Assembly (NCBI GenBank): GCA_025350695.1
Contig: JANXXI010000313.1
Location: 1-49,490 of the forward strand
Direction of reading: 5' to 3'
DNA: 49,490 bases
Source of the DNA: Acidobacteriota bacterium
Lineage (GTDB): Bacteria; Acidobacteriota; Terriglobia; Bryobacterales; Bryobacteraceae
This document shows positions 26,398 to 35,599 of the stretch, one piece after another. Below the pieces are notes generated by a model. That model saw only the letters and a program-made list of their open reading frames with translations. It ran no database searches and had not been told where the DNA came from. Both the position numbers and the translations under genes were made by a program. Numbering within the stretch: position 1 is the first letter of the stretch; every line of letters begins with the position of its first letter.

Positions 26398-26751
26398 CTA
26401 GCGGTTACCCAAATTCAGCACTAAAATACCGGCAAGGATCATCCCTAGACCGACGAACTTGGATTGCGTTAGTGCTTCTTTAAAGAAGATCCGCGACCAA
26501 AGTAACGTCCAGACATAGCCGAGCGACACCATCGGGTAAAGCACAGTCAGTTCGCCATTCCTGATACCAGCGGTGTAAACCACGAAAGACGCAAGATAGG
26601 TTACTATGCCGGCCAGCAGCCGCCAATTGGTTAGCAGGGATTTGAAATTGCGTTCCAGCCTATCGGCTCCGCCCTTTAAGAAGGTGGCTCCGAAAGAACC
26701 GATGAAGGATGCCCCAAGAACGAGGAGGATGGAACTGAGTGGCGTTTTCAC
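26398..26751 (-). CDS. Small EamA/SMR-type membrane transporter subunit (second of pair)
   Basis: The 117-residue protein is four hydrophobic helices of the drug/metabolite transporter superfamily: ILLVLGASFIGSFGATFLKGG, a second helix, then GELTVLYPMVSLGYVWTLLWSRIFF and GLGMILAGILVLNLG. The chosen GTG start overlaps the upstream stop by 4 bases (GTGA) and has an AAGGAG five bases before it; a longer frame to 26889 would overlap the neighbour heavily and is rejected. Half-size DMT proteins work as dimers, and two adjacent ones suggest a heterodimer like ArnE/ArnF or paired SMR pumps. The substrate is unknown. Confidence 0.78.
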   Translation of the reverse strand: MKTPLSSILLVLGASFIGSFGATFLKGGADRLERNFKSLLTNWRLLAGIVTYLASFVVYTAGIRNGELTVLYPMVSLGYVWTLLWSRIFFKEALTQSKFVGLGMILAGILVLNLGNR

Positions 26752-27218
26752 ATTGGCTCCTTGTGCTGAGGCCGCTTGGGTTGGCCAAGACCCAAGATGC
26801 AAACTCCGCCCACAATCAAGATCAATCCACATGCTTTGTAGATATTGATCGATTCGTGGAAGAAAAATAGGGATAGACAAGCTACCCAAACGTAGGTCAA
26901 TGCAATAACCGGGTACAACATTGAAAGCTCACCGTACCGCAACGCAAGAACCAACAAAGCGGTACTGCCGCCGTACAAGCAAAGCCCAAGCATAATTTGC
27001 CAGTTCATCAAGCCAGCTAGGATAAGTTCGAACAAGCCGGCGTGCGGCGGAAGCAGTTTCAGACCGGTCTTAATAAGGATTTGCGCCGCGGCGCCCAGCA
27101 CGGTGCAGCCAAACACCATCGTTAGGGACTTCTTGAGATTTCGCTTGGACGTCCCAAGCTCGGCTGGAGGTTGACTCAAGGGTGATGTCCCGGGCCTTTC
27201 GATTGTCGCACTTCTCAT
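26748..27218 (-). CDS. Small EamA/SMR-type membrane transporter subunit (first of pair)
   Basis: The 156-residue protein has a charged N-terminal extension of about 30 residues, then four transmembrane helices with the same motifs as its neighbour: LGAAAQILIKTGL, YGGSTALLVLALRYGELSMLYPVIALTYVWVACLSLFFF and GLILIVGGVCILGLG. The repeated GEL(S/T)xLYP(V/M) motif marks the two as paralogues. Start overlaps the hydantoinase B stop (ATGA) and its stop overlaps the next start (GTGA). Possible roles are export of a hydantoin-pathway product or flipping of a lipid-linked sugar; both are inference. Confidence 0.78.
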   Translation of the reverse strand: MRSATIERPGTSPLSQPPAELGTSKRNLKKSLTMVFGCTVLGAAAQILIKTGLKLLPPHAGLFELILAGLMNWQIMLGLCLYGGSTALLVLALRYGELSMLYPVIALTYVWVACLSLFFFHESINIYKACGLILIVGGVCILGLGQPKRPQHKEPM

Positions 27219-28765
27219 ATGATACCGTAGCCCCCTCCACCGGGACTCTCCATCTCTACTACATCGCCCGCTTTTACCAGGAACTTTACTCTCCCCGGCA
27301 AGGCTCGGCGGGCGGATTTGCTTTTCAGTATGTTCTTGCCAGGCTTGCCTTGCCGCCCGCCTTCCAGACCATAGGGACCTCGCTCGCGCCGGTCGGCTAG
27401 AATAGTCACCTCGGCCGGTTCCAGGAATTCGTAGGAGCGGCGAATGCCGTCACCGCCGTGATGTTTCCCCGTTCCACCGGAATGCTCTCGAACCCGGTAT
27501 TGTTGGATTCGAAGGGGGTAGGCTTGCTCGAACGCTTCCACGGGCGTGTTCGAACTATTGGTCATATGGGTATGGACCGCGCTCCAGCCATCGCCCCCGG
27601 CAAACGCCCCCATGCCTCCGGCGATTGTCTCGTAATAGGCAAATGGACGATTGCGTTTAGAATCCCATCCCCCGAAACTGATATTGTTCATGGTGCCTGA
27701 ACTGGCGGCGGGGATGCGGTCAGGGGCGGCCTGGGCCAGGGCTCCCAAAAGAGTGTCGGTAATTCGTTGCGAGGTTTCAACATTTCCCGCCGCCATCGCC
27801 GCCGGAGCTTTGGCATTCACCAGGGAGCCTTCGGGAGCGATGATTTCGATTGGCCGCAGCAGCCCGGCATTGTATGGCACGTCTTCGCGAATCAGGCAGC
27901 GAAAAACGTACATCGCCGCTGAGACCGCGATGGCGTAGTTTGCGTTCACCGGACCATCGGCCTGTGGACTTGTACCGGTAAAATCAACGGTTGCTCCGCG
28001 TGGACTAATCGTGATGGCGACCTTAATTTTCAGATCGGGGCCGTCGAGCGAATCCTCGAACCGAAAGACGTCTCGCGGGAGCCGCGAGAGTTCGGCGCGC
28101 ATCATCCGTTCCGAATAATCTTTCAAGGCGGTCATGTTGTTCCGGACTCGGGGCAAACCATAGCGACCGACCATTTCCCGCAATCGCTCTTCGCCGCGCT
28201 TGATGGACATCAATTGAGCCAGCAGATCACCGCGCCGTTCTTCGGGCGTTCGTACATTGGCCAAAATCATAGCCAGCATCCGCTCGTCAGTCTCGCCGCC
28301 CTTGACAAGAAGAATCGGTGGCAAGCGCAAGCCTTCCTGATAAATCTCGCGAGCTAGTGGCATTGAACCGGGGCTCATACCGCCCACGTCAGAATGATGC
28401 GCACGATTGGCAAGGTAGAAGGCAGCCTTCTTAGAGCTGCCCAGGAAAACGCCAGACACCGCAGTGATGTCGGGCAAGTGGGTGCCGCCCTGAAAGGGAT
28501 CATTGACAAGCGCAACATCGCCGGGCCGCAGAGTGATTACGTCTCGCACCGCTTTTACGGAAAGCGGCATCGCGCCCAGATGAACCGGCATATGATCGCC
28601 CATGGCGATGGTTTCGCCCGAGGCGTCATAAACGGCACACGAATAATCCCGCCGCTCCTTGATGTTCACTGAGTAGGATGTGCGGCGCAGCACGATACCC
28701 ATCTCTCCGGCTGTGGCCACCAGCATGTGGCGGAACAGCTCGAGCTCAATCGGATCGCGCTTCAT
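27215..28765 (-). CDS. hyuB: Hydantoinase B / oxoprolinase B-type subunit
   Basis: The 516-residue protein matches HyuB: DPIELELFRHMLVATAGEMG, RRTSYSVNIKERRDYSCA, GDHMPVHLGAMPLSV, VALVNDPFQGGTHLPDIT and a Gly-rich end (ESPGGGGYG). With HyuA such proteins perform ATP-dependent opening of hydantoin or 5-oxoproline rings, or acetone/acetophenone carboxylation. No hyuA is adjacent, so the partner must be elsewhere or this is a single-subunit variant. The start overlaps the BNR-protein stop and its stop overlaps the transporter start, both by 4 bases, in a tight four-gene operon. Confidence 0.9.
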   Translation of the reverse strand: MKRDPIELELFRHMLVATAGEMGIVLRRTSYSVNIKERRDYSCAVYDASGETIAMGDHMPVHLGAMPLSVKAVRDVITLRPGDVALVNDPFQGGTHLPDITAVSGVFLGSSKKAAFYLANRAHHSDVGGMSPGSMPLAREIYQEGLRLPPILLVKGGETDERMLAMILANVRTPEERRGDLLAQLMSIKRGEERLREMVGRYGLPRVRNNMTALKDYSERMMRAELSRLPRDVFRFEDSLDGPDLKIKVAITISPRGATVDFTGTSPQADGPVNANYAIAVSAAMYVFRCLIREDVPYNAGLLRPIEIIAPEGSLVNAKAPAAMAAGNVETSQRITDTLLGALAQAAPDRIPAASSGTMNNISFGGWDSKRNRPFAYYETIAGGMGAFAGGDGWSAVHTHMTNSSNTPVEAFEQAYPLRIQQYRVREHSGGTGKHHGGDGIRRSYEFLEPAEVTILADRRERGPYGLEGGRQGKPGKNILKSKSARRALPGRVKFLVKAGDVVEMESPGGGGYGII

Positions 28766-29673
28766 TGTTTCTTTCTCTTCAACGTTGGAGGAGTGGTGGG
28801 GCCGATGCGAAACACACCATCGTTCTCAGGCGGCTTCGGGGTTTCCTCGGTCTCGGTTGGCGGGGGAGTCAGCGTCCTTTCGGCCACTTTGCATTCTCCC
28901 GATTCAATTTTGAAGGAGGAGACGACTTCCCACTTGGCGGCTACCCGATGTTCCACGCGGTAGATTTTTGTTTTTTCCACGGGCGTAATCCGCCAATCGC
29001 CACTGCGCGAGATGGTCTTCTTTAACTCCGGTTTACGCGGGGTGATTTGCTTCAACTCCCACGAATCACCGCCGGTGCGCGTTTCATACAAACCATATCG
29101 CCCGGTATCGCCCGCTTGGATGCGGTCAACAACCATGGTTCCGTTGTCTTTATTATCGAAGTAAAACTTGTCGACCGCACCAGCGCGGCTTTCATTATAG
29201 ATCGGTATGTTGCGCCAACTTCTTCCACCGTCGCGGGTCACGAGAAAGAAGGGGTCTTTGGGAAACGATTGCACCAGTTGCCCGTTGATCCAGCCGTGTT
29301 GAAGGTCGTGGAATTGCATAGCGTCGAGCGCGGCCGATTTGATTCTAGCGGTGGGTTCGGACCAGACCTTGCCGCCATCTTCGCTGACTAGTAATAGCGA
29401 GGAGAGGGTGACGTCGGAAGTGTGCAGATTGCCGGCTAGAATTAGACGATTGCCGACGGATTCGAGGGAGGAAAGCTCAAGATAGATCTTGCACGGTTCG
29501 TCGACCGAGCAACTCATGCCGAGGCTCTGAATGTCGTCTTCCGTGCAGGGGGCGGTGATCTGGAGGGGGTCGCCGGGTTTGGGAGCGGGAGGCGGGACGG
29601 TTGGGGCCTGCGACCAGGCGGCGAGTCCGCTTGCGAGAAAGAGCGAGGCGTGGATGAGCAAGTTGCGGCGCAT
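28762..29673 (-). CDS. Secreted BNR-repeat (YCF48/sialidase-like propeller) protein
   Basis: The 303-residue protein has a signal peptide (RRNLLIHASLFLASGLAAW) and at least three Asp-box/BNR motifs: SEDGGKVW, TRDGGRSW and TRTGGDSW, the mark of beta-propeller repeats as in YCF48 assembly factors or sialidases. With so few blades it may be an incomplete propeller or work as a dimer. Catalytic residues of sialidases are not evident. The C-terminal tail is Pro/Thr-rich. It is the first gene of the operon with hydantoinase B and two small transporters; why a secreted propeller is coupled to a cytoplasmic enzyme is unclear. Confidence 0.75.
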   Translation of the reverse strand: MRRNLLIHASLFLASGLAAWSQAPTVPPPAPKPGDPLQITAPCTEDDIQSLGMSCSVDEPCKIYLELSSLESVGNRLILAGNLHTSDVTLSSLLLVSEDGGKVWSEPTARIKSAALDAMQFHDLQHGWINGQLVQSFPKDPFFLVTRDGGRSWRNIPIYNESRAGAVDKFYFDNKDNGTMVVDRIQAGDTGRYGLYETRTGGDSWELKQITPRKPELKKTISRSGDWRITPVEKTKIYRVEHRVAAKWEVVSSFKIESGECKVAERTLTPPPTETEETPKPPENDGVFRIGPTTPPTLKRKKQ

Positions 29674-29823
29674 CTACTTTGATTATGCAACTTAATTGAA
29701 GGCCCGTGGATTGGTGAGTGTCGACTGACGAAGATCGACGAGCAAATTTAAGGTTCTGTGTTCCGCCGCGGAGCCTTCGCGGCAGCTAGCGAGACTAGTC
29801 AGCCGCTCCTAGGTACTGGCAAG

Positions 29824-32800
29824 CTAAAAGATGAACCGGACCTGCAACTGAAACATCCGTGGCGGGTCGATGTTCGCAAATGCCGGAATCGCGTTCGTCG
29901 CCGCACCCACCGCCGTGAGCTGTCCAAATGTCGGGTTCGCCGTCCCCGTGTCGCCATAGGTCGTCTGCGCGCGGCCCAGATAATTTCCGTGATTGAACAG
30001 ATTCGAACCTTCCAACCGCAGCAGTACGGTCGCGCGTTCGGTGCGCTTAAGGCGGCTCTCAATGAAAAGTCCCACGTCGGAAGTTGCGGTGCCCCGGAAC
30101 GCTGACTTGCTGAGAATCTTGCCGTCAACCACAGGCCGGTCGTTGTTCGCGCCATCACCGTTGTTGTCAATGCCCGTGGTGGCATTGAACGGACGCGCCG
30201 ACGCCAATTGCGTCACGGTTCCGGCCGTGAAATTAAACGGCAACTTGTAGCTGAAAATAATCACCGCGCGATGACACTGATCAAGTAGGCTTGGTCCGCG
30301 TTCGACCTCGCCCAAATGCGTGATATTAGCTTCATTGGGACCGATTCCGTTTCCATCCGGTTCGCTTGTGTTGGTCGCTTTGGATAGCGTGTAGCTAACG
30401 GAGGCATACAAACGCGAGTGGCCCCGGTAGCTGAATTGCGTCTGCAAACCATTGTAGTCGGCAGTGCCCAGATTGGTTAACACGTTCACCTGGCGCACGC
30501 CCCCATTTAGCGGCAGAATCGGACGGGTTGCGTTTGCCGCGGCTACCGATCTAACCTGCCCTGGCACCGTGCGGTCGAAGGCCACTGGTGCGTTTAGATC
30601 CAGCGTGCGATCAAGGCTCGTCACGTGTTGCCGCACATAGTCGCCTCCAAAAAATAGGCCCTTTGCCCACTCACGCTCCACACCCATGGACAAGACTTGG
30701 CTGCGGGGATTCACTAGCCGGTCGGGGTAGTTCGGCAGCTTGTCGAAGTTCAATCCGTACTTGGCGAATTGAGACACATAGAAGGCCCGCTGGCCGGCGC
30801 CAATCGTAATGTCGCGCGCAGGCAATTGCGATGCCGCCAAAGTCTTGGGATCAAACGAGAGCGGAAGACACGCTCCCGTCAGGCACGAGGGAAAGCCCAG
30901 TTGCCCAGGCACCGCTGTGTAAGTCGTCAATCCGTCCAGCCCGTTGACGAGGTAGCCGGCGACGGCATTGGATCGAATCTGCGTGTAGTACATTCCGTAG
31001 CCACCGCGAATCGACAGGCGCGAACTGCCTCCAGGATGCCAGCCGAAACCAAGCCGCGGCGCGAAGTCTTTCTTTGCCCCAGTCAGGGTCTGCCGGTCGT
31101 AGCGCAGCCCAACGTCAACAGTAAGATCACTGCGCAAGCGGATGCTGTCCTGCACGAAGCCCGTATAGAGCCATTGCTTCAGTTCGTAGCTGCTGATTCC
31201 GAAGTTGATTGGCTGCGTGTACTGCTGCACGTTCGCGAGTGTCAACTGGCCGAATGGCGCTGTCGTTGTGTTGCTGAACGTGAACGTGCCAAGGACCGCT
31301 GTACCTGGCTCACTCCCCGTGCCCCCTGATGTGTGGTGAATCGCGCTTCCACCGATGCGCAGTTGGTGCCGGCCACGCGACCACGATAGCGTGTCTGAGA
31401 ATTGCGCCTGACGGCCATATAGGCCGGATAATCGCGACTGTCCGATAGTGAACGGGACCGAACCTGCACGCGTGTAAGAGGTTGAAAGAGTTCCAGCCTC
31501 CCAGCGTGTAATTGGATCGCCATTGAGGTAAGCAAATCTCGCCTCATTGAGCAGGTTCGCGCTGAGCACGGACGTATGATTAATCTGCCCCGTCAAGGAT
31601 TGGCGTGAATACTTGCGTGCAACGCTTGGCGCGTTGGTTCCGCCCACGGCGTCTTGTGGGTTGTCATCGTAAAACCGGTCCATATTTATCCGCAACATCA
31701 AGGTCTGGCCGGGCGTAACCTTGTGGTCCAATCTCGCGTTGAACAGCGACTGGCGATAGTGACCCGTGTAGTCCAAGTGCCCATCCGCCGGCAACAAGAA
31801 GGCCGGTAGCGCGCTCGACAACAACGTGGTTCGATTCTGCCGCGTATAATCTCCAGTGGCGAAGAAGAAAGTCCTTTCCTTGACGATGGCTCCGCCGATT
31901 GAGCCAGAGATTTGATTGAGCGAATCCGGAATGTCCACGGGGTTGATCGCGGTAAGTGTGGAAGGCGTGACGCAACTGGCAACCGAAGGCGCGCAGAAAC
32001 CCTTAGTTGAAAACGTTTCGGCTTGCATCGCTCCAGGACGGCTCATGAATAACCCTTCGCCGTGCAGGCTATTTGTGCCCGACTTGGTAACGATGTTCAA
32101 TGCGGGGCCAGAGGTCCACCCGAATTCAGAAGAGAACGCGTTTGAGAGCACCGTCATTTCCTGGATGGCCCCAAGGGGCACGGTGGTGATCATAGTTTGA
32201 CGGCCCCAACCTTCATCGTTGTTCGCGCCATCTAGTGTAACTGTGGTTTGGCGCCGTCCACCGACGCCCGTGACAAAGTAGGTCGCGTTCACAAACAGAT
32301 CGCCGGTCCCCTTAGCTTGACGGAACGCGGCATTGAGCAGAGGCAGCGACGTAACTTTACGTCCCAGGATCGGCATCTGATCGATTTGCGGACTGTCGAA
32401 CCGGCGGCCAATCTGTGGATTCGAGCGCACGCCTTCCGCAGTTCCATAAACAGTAACCTCCGCTCTCTCCGCGCCAATGTGGAGTTTCACTTTGAGGGTT
32501 GCCGTCTCGCCGGACCGCAGCGTGATGTCCTTCAGTTCTTGGTCGCCAAATCCTGCTTTGGACACGCTAACCTTGTAAGTACCTGTCAGCGACAACGCCG
32601 GAAATATGGCGGCGCCATCGCTTCCCGAGACGGCCTCGCGCACGGCTCCGGTTGCGATGTTCACAACTGAGACCTTAGCGTCCAGTACCACTCCGCCTGT
32701 TTTGTCTAACACGGCGACGATCATCGCCCCTGTGTTGGGAGATTGCGCAACCGCGAGGTAGGTGAGCAGGCACAGCAGCAGAAGAGATAAGCGCAAGCGC

Positions 32801-32829
32801 CTGAGTTGTTTGGTGGCCAAGCTGGGCAT
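29824..32829 (-). CDS. Oar-like TonB-dependent outer-membrane receptor
   Basis: The 1001-residue protein has a signal peptide (core LSLLLLCLLTYLAVA), a carboxypeptidase-regulatory domain (AMIVAVLDKTGGVVLDAKVSV; AAIFPALSLTGTYKVSV), a plug (TVTLDGANNDEGWG; GPALNIVTKSGTNSLHG) and a barrel ending VRFIF with terminal Phe. It is a second member of the family at 14467-17814 but only distantly similar. A single Cys pair in the extracellular region (SCLTGACLP) may form a loop disulfide. It is expected to take up a large substrate in a TonB-dependent way. It stands alone, with the BNR operon downstream. Confidence 0.9.
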   Translation of the reverse strand: MPSLATKQLRRLRLSLLLLCLLTYLAVAQSPNTGAMIVAVLDKTGGVVLDAKVSVVNIATGAVREAVSGSDGAAIFPALSLTGTYKVSVSKAGFGDQELKDITLRSGETATLKVKLHIGAERAEVTVYGTAEGVRSNPQIGRRFDSPQIDQMPILGRKVTSLPLLNAAFRQAKGTGDLFVNATYFVTGVGGRRQTTVTLDGANNDEGWGRQTMITTVPLGAIQEMTVLSNAFSSEFGWTSGPALNIVTKSGTNSLHGEGLFMSRPGAMQAETFSTKGFCAPSVASCVTPSTLTAINPVDIPDSLNQISGSIGGAIVKERTFFFATGDYTRQNRTTLLSSALPAFLLPADGHLDYTGHYRQSLFNARLDHKVTPGQTLMLRINMDRFYDDNPQDAVGGTNAPSVARKYSRQSLTGQINHTSVLSANLLNEARFAYLNGDPITRWEAGTLSTSYTRAGSVPFTIGQSRLSGLYGRQAQFSDTLSWSRGRHQLRIGGSAIHHTSGGTGSEPGTAVLGTFTFSNTTTAPFGQLTLANVQQYTQPINFGISSYELKQWLYTGFVQDSIRLRSDLTVDVGLRYDRQTLTGAKKDFAPRLGFGWHPGGSSRLSIRGGYGMYYTQIRSNAVAGYLVNGLDGLTTYTAVPGQLGFPSCLTGACLPLSFDPKTLAASQLPARDITIGAGQRAFYVSQFAKYGLNFDKLPNYPDRLVNPRSQVLSMGVEREWAKGLFFGGDYVRQHVTSLDRTLDLNAPVAFDRTVPGQVRSVAAANATRPILPLNGGVRQVNVLTNLGTADYNGLQTQFSYRGHSRLYASVSYTLSKATNTSEPDGNGIGPNEANITHLGEVERGPSLLDQCHRAVIIFSYKLPFNFTAGTVTQLASARPFNATTGIDNNGDGANNDRPVVDGKILSKSAFRGTATSDVGLFIESRLKRTERATVLLRLEGSNLFNHGNYLGRAQTTYGDTGTANPTFGQLTAVGAATNAIPAFANIDPPRMFQLQVRFIF

Positions 32830-32987
32830 AGGTTAAACCAAGGCTAGCAAGCTAAAGCAGGTACTACTATGGATCGTAGGCCTTTGAATGGCAAGAAGCC
32901 GAATTCCAGGCGACTCTTTTGAGGGCGGATGGAGCACAAATGAGGGGATTTTGCCTAATTGATGGCACGGTCGCTTCCATTGGCCAG

Positions 32988-33876
32988 CTAACGGTCGGAG
33001 GCTTGACGCGGCAAAGGAAATTGCGGCCCCCACTTTTCTCTCCTCAGCACCAGCCGCAATGGCTGCCCATTACGCTCGCCAGTTAAGGTTAGGGAGTCGC
33101 CTTCCACTTTGTATGTTCCGCTGACGGGCGCCATGTCACCATCAAAAGCAATCCCGGAAATTTCAAATGTGTGACTGGCTCTATCGGCCTTGAAGCGACC
33201 TTGCCGCTTTTCCAATCCGGAAGTGTAGAAACATCGGCTTCGGAAATCAAAATACAGCAAACGATCGATGCCCGGGCTTTGCCTTCCGGCTATCAAGTAC
33301 CGGCACGGTTGATTTGCCGGTCGCCTATTAAATCGCGAATAGGTTCCAGTAAGTTGCCTATGTCTTTTTGGAAGTTAAAGCAAAAACCGGTGATAGCCAC
33401 GGCGGGAATTAGAAAGGCGGCGAAGCTCCCAACAATCCTCCATCGAGGGCTTTCAATTGGCGCCGGTTTTTCCAACAGAGTCCACAAGAACGAGCCATAA
33501 AGCTTGTAGTCGCACGAAAGTAAGAAGAGGTTCAGAACCAATAGCTGGACGCTGATCCCCTTTGCGCCATCCCACCGGTCCATGGCGAAGTTCACAGCAC
33601 CACATTCAACAGCAGCGGCAAAAGCAGCAGCGCCCCAAGCCTATAAGTGCGGCGCGATAGCAAAAATAATCCGGGAATGGCTTCCAAAACTTATAACAGG
33701 AATTGAAACCATGGCGAATATCCAAGAAACGCCCACGTCAAAACGGTTCCCGGGGCCCCGCCAAGAGGCTGCGCGTATTCCCAGGCAGAAACTTGAAATT
33801 GCACATTCGCGAGTTTAGATATCCCATACGGGATTATGCCGAGACCGAGAAGGATCCTTGCGACAGTTCGGAGCAT
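32988..33876 (-). pseudogene. DoxX-like membrane protein, broken in three places
   Basis: The parts read in order as one protein of about 295 residues: MLRTVARILLGLGIIPYG and FQVSAWEYAQPLGG, then EAIPGLFLLSRRTYRLGALL, then NFAMDRWDGAKGISVQLLV, and finally a soluble domain with DRLLYFDFRSRCFYTSGLEK and LTLTGERNGQPLRLVLRRE. The first part is interrupted by a TAA at 33691-33693. The frame then shifts at about 33597, consistent with loss of one G, and again near 33293-33296. DoxX-like proteins are small quinol- or thiosulfate-linked membrane proteins. Two downstream pieces have possible GTG/TTG starts and overlap by ATGA-type junctions, so independent short proteins cannot be excluded. Confidence 0.7.
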
Positions 33877-34159
33877 GACGCCGCCCCTGCGGCGCCACAC
33901 CAACCCACCACTCTGGTTTGGTTCGAGCTCAATTGACGTAGGAAGGGTTTCCATTATGTGAAGGCGTCTCCAAATTCTACACCCGCGTAGTTGGGGAGAT
34001 TCATCAAGTCCATCCCATATATAATGAATAAATGAGTCGTCTGCCGCTCACCTAAGGCGCTTCGGTCGTGGAAGTTGTTTCCTAAAGCCGGGTCCGAACG
34101 GGAGCGGTTGCTATTTTTAAAGCCGACGGCACATTACAAAGAAGCGAAGTAAGCCAGCG

Positions 34160-34627
34160 ATGGAAGAACTTAAAAAGAGACTGCAAGAAGAGATCACCAA
34201 ACTCGAATACGAACTCCGTAACGAATTGCCCAAGGAAATCCTGCGCGCCCGTGAATATGGTGATTTAAGCGAAAACGCTGAATATTCCGCCGCCAAAGAA
34301 CGGCAGGGCATCGTAAATGCCCGCATCGGCCAGTTGCAAAAACGGATGGGTGAGCTGTCGATGATCGACATGACCAAGATCCCACGAGATCGCGTAGGGT
34401 TAGGTTCAACCGTCGTGGTGCTCGATGTTAATAAGGACGAGGAATTCACGTATCGGCTTGTGACCAGCGATGAAACGGATGTCGCCAAGGGTTTGATCTC
34501 CACCAGTTCGCCAATCGGCAAGGGCTTGCTCAACAAGCAGGTAGGCGATGAGGTATCCATCACCATCCCTGGCGGGGCGAAATTGTTCGAAATAATCAAG
34601 GTGACCACCATCCACGAAGTGGCGTAA
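34160..34627 (+). CDS. greA: Transcription elongation factor GreA
   Basis: The 155-residue protein matches GreA throughout: an N-terminal coiled coil (ELKKRLQEEITKLEYELRNE), the acidic tip AREYGDLSENAEYSAAKERQ that enters the RNA polymerase secondary channel, and the C-terminal FKBP-like domain (GSTVVVLDVNKDEEFTYRLV; SISPIGK-like SSPIGKGLLNKQVGDEV). It stimulates transcript cleavage in backtracked polymerase. The ATG at 34160 starts at the expected residue. The phosphatidyltransferase gene follows after 33 bases, probably in the same operon. Confidence 0.96.
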   Translation: MEELKKRLQEEITKLEYELRNELPKEILRAREYGDLSENAEYSAAKERQGIVNARIGQLQKRMGELSMIDMTKIPRDRVGLGSTVVVLDVNKDEEFTYRLVTSDETDVAKGLISTSSPIGKGLLNKQVGDEVSITIPGGAKLFEIIKVTTIHEVA

Positions 34628-34660
34628 GATAGAAAATTGCAGGGAGCTTAGTAACTTAGC

Positions 34661-35323
34661 ATGACGTTCACGAAAACAGTTGGGTCGGCCTGTAATAAGG
34701 TAATCCTGCTGATTGTCCGTGCCTTGGCTCTGTCGAAGATCCACCCCAACGTACTCACCTTTATTGGCCTGTTGATTAACGTCGTGGCGGCCGTGTTTCT
34801 GGCGCAGGGGCAGTTTTTCAAGGCCGGTTTGGTGATCCTCGGAGCCGGAATTTTCGATATGGTGGATGGTCGTGTAGCGCGCGAAACCAATCAAGTAACT
34901 CGCTTCGGCGGCTTCTTCGATTCCGTTCTGGATCGCTACTCGGACCTTGGTCTTCTGATGGGCCTACTCTACTACTACGCTTCTATCGACCGCTTCTTCT
35001 ACGTCATTCTCACCGCCGTCGTGATGACCGGCTCAGTGATGGTCAGCTATGCCCGTTCCCGCGCTGAGAATTGCATTCCGCAATGCAAGGTTGGCTTTGC
35101 CGAACGGCCGGAACGCGTTGTGCTGATGATCATCGGCGCACTATTCGACCGCATGGCTCCGGTGCTGTGGGTGCTCGCTATTATGAGCAACCTTACCGTC
35201 ATCCATCGCATGATCTTCACCTACCAGGAAGCGCAGCGTTTGGGCGATGCCCAGTTGCGCGCTCCAGGCGTGCCGGAGTCAATGTTGCCACCCAGAGCCA
35301 GATCCCAATCTTCAAGTTCCTAA
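34661..35323 (+). CDS. CDP-alcohol phosphatidyltransferase family protein
   Basis: The 220-residue integral membrane protein has the complete signature D-G-x2-A-R-x8-G-x3-D-x3-D (MVDGRVARETNQVTRFGGFFDSVLDRYSD region, cut here to its key residues: DG, AR, G, D, D), preceded by HPNVLTFIGLL and followed by several hydrophobic helices. It transfers a phosphoalcohol onto or from a CDP-linked lipid in the inner membrane, as in PgsA, PIP synthase or DIPP synthase. The N-terminal form resembles archaetidyl/phosphatidyl-inositol-phosphate synthases, but the substrate is not decided by sequence. It follows greA after 33 bases. Confidence 0.88.
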   Translation: MTFTKTVGSACNKVILLIVRALALSKIHPNVLTFIGLLINVVAAVFLAQGQFFKAGLVILGAGIFDMVDGRVARETNQVTRFGGFFDSVLDRYSDLGLLMGLLYYYASIDRFFYVILTAVVMTGSVMVSYARSRAENCIPQCKVGFAERPERVVLMIIGALFDRMAPVLWVLAIMSNLTVIHRMIFTYQEAQRLGDAQLRAPGVPESMLPPRARSQSSSS

Positions 35324-35335
35324 TTCCCGGCTCTT

Positions 35336-35599
35336 ATGATGAAACCTCCGCGGCGTTCTTCGGCTTCGATCAGCTTAGTTCTCATAGGAGCGGCCGCGTT
35401 AGCTACCAGTTCTTGCAGCACTACTGAGCAGCCTAAGCGTGACGTCTATACTTCCCGCTAGGATTGCGAACAGGATTGGAATACAGACCCCAGCAAGTGT
35501 GAGCCGGTTGAACCTTCCGGCGAATCCTCCTACTCCGGCTCTCACGGCTATTCTTCGGGCCACTACTGGGGACCGATGTATTATCCAAGCTATGGTTAA
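35336..35599 (+). pseudogene. Small lipoprotein gene interrupted by an amber codon
   Basis: An 87-codon frame reads as a lipoprotein: signal ISLVLIGAAALATSSC with lipobox Cys27, then RDVYTSR, a TAG (35459-35461), then DCEQDWNTDPSKCEPV, a Ser/Gly-rich stretch and a Tyr-rich end (YYPSYG). The part after the TAG keeps frame and a natural amino-acid composition until the TAA at 35597-35599, so the amber codon is the only visible lesion. A change from GAG, AAG or CAG is the simplest origin. A product stopping at 41 residues would be little more than a signal peptide. It overlaps the convergent phosphatase ruin by 4 bases. Confidence 0.65.

Noticed and set aside
35459-35461. Amber codon as pyrrolysine or other recoding
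   Set aside because: No pyrrolysine machinery is visible and the neighbouring genes are ruins too, so a nonsense mutation is simpler.
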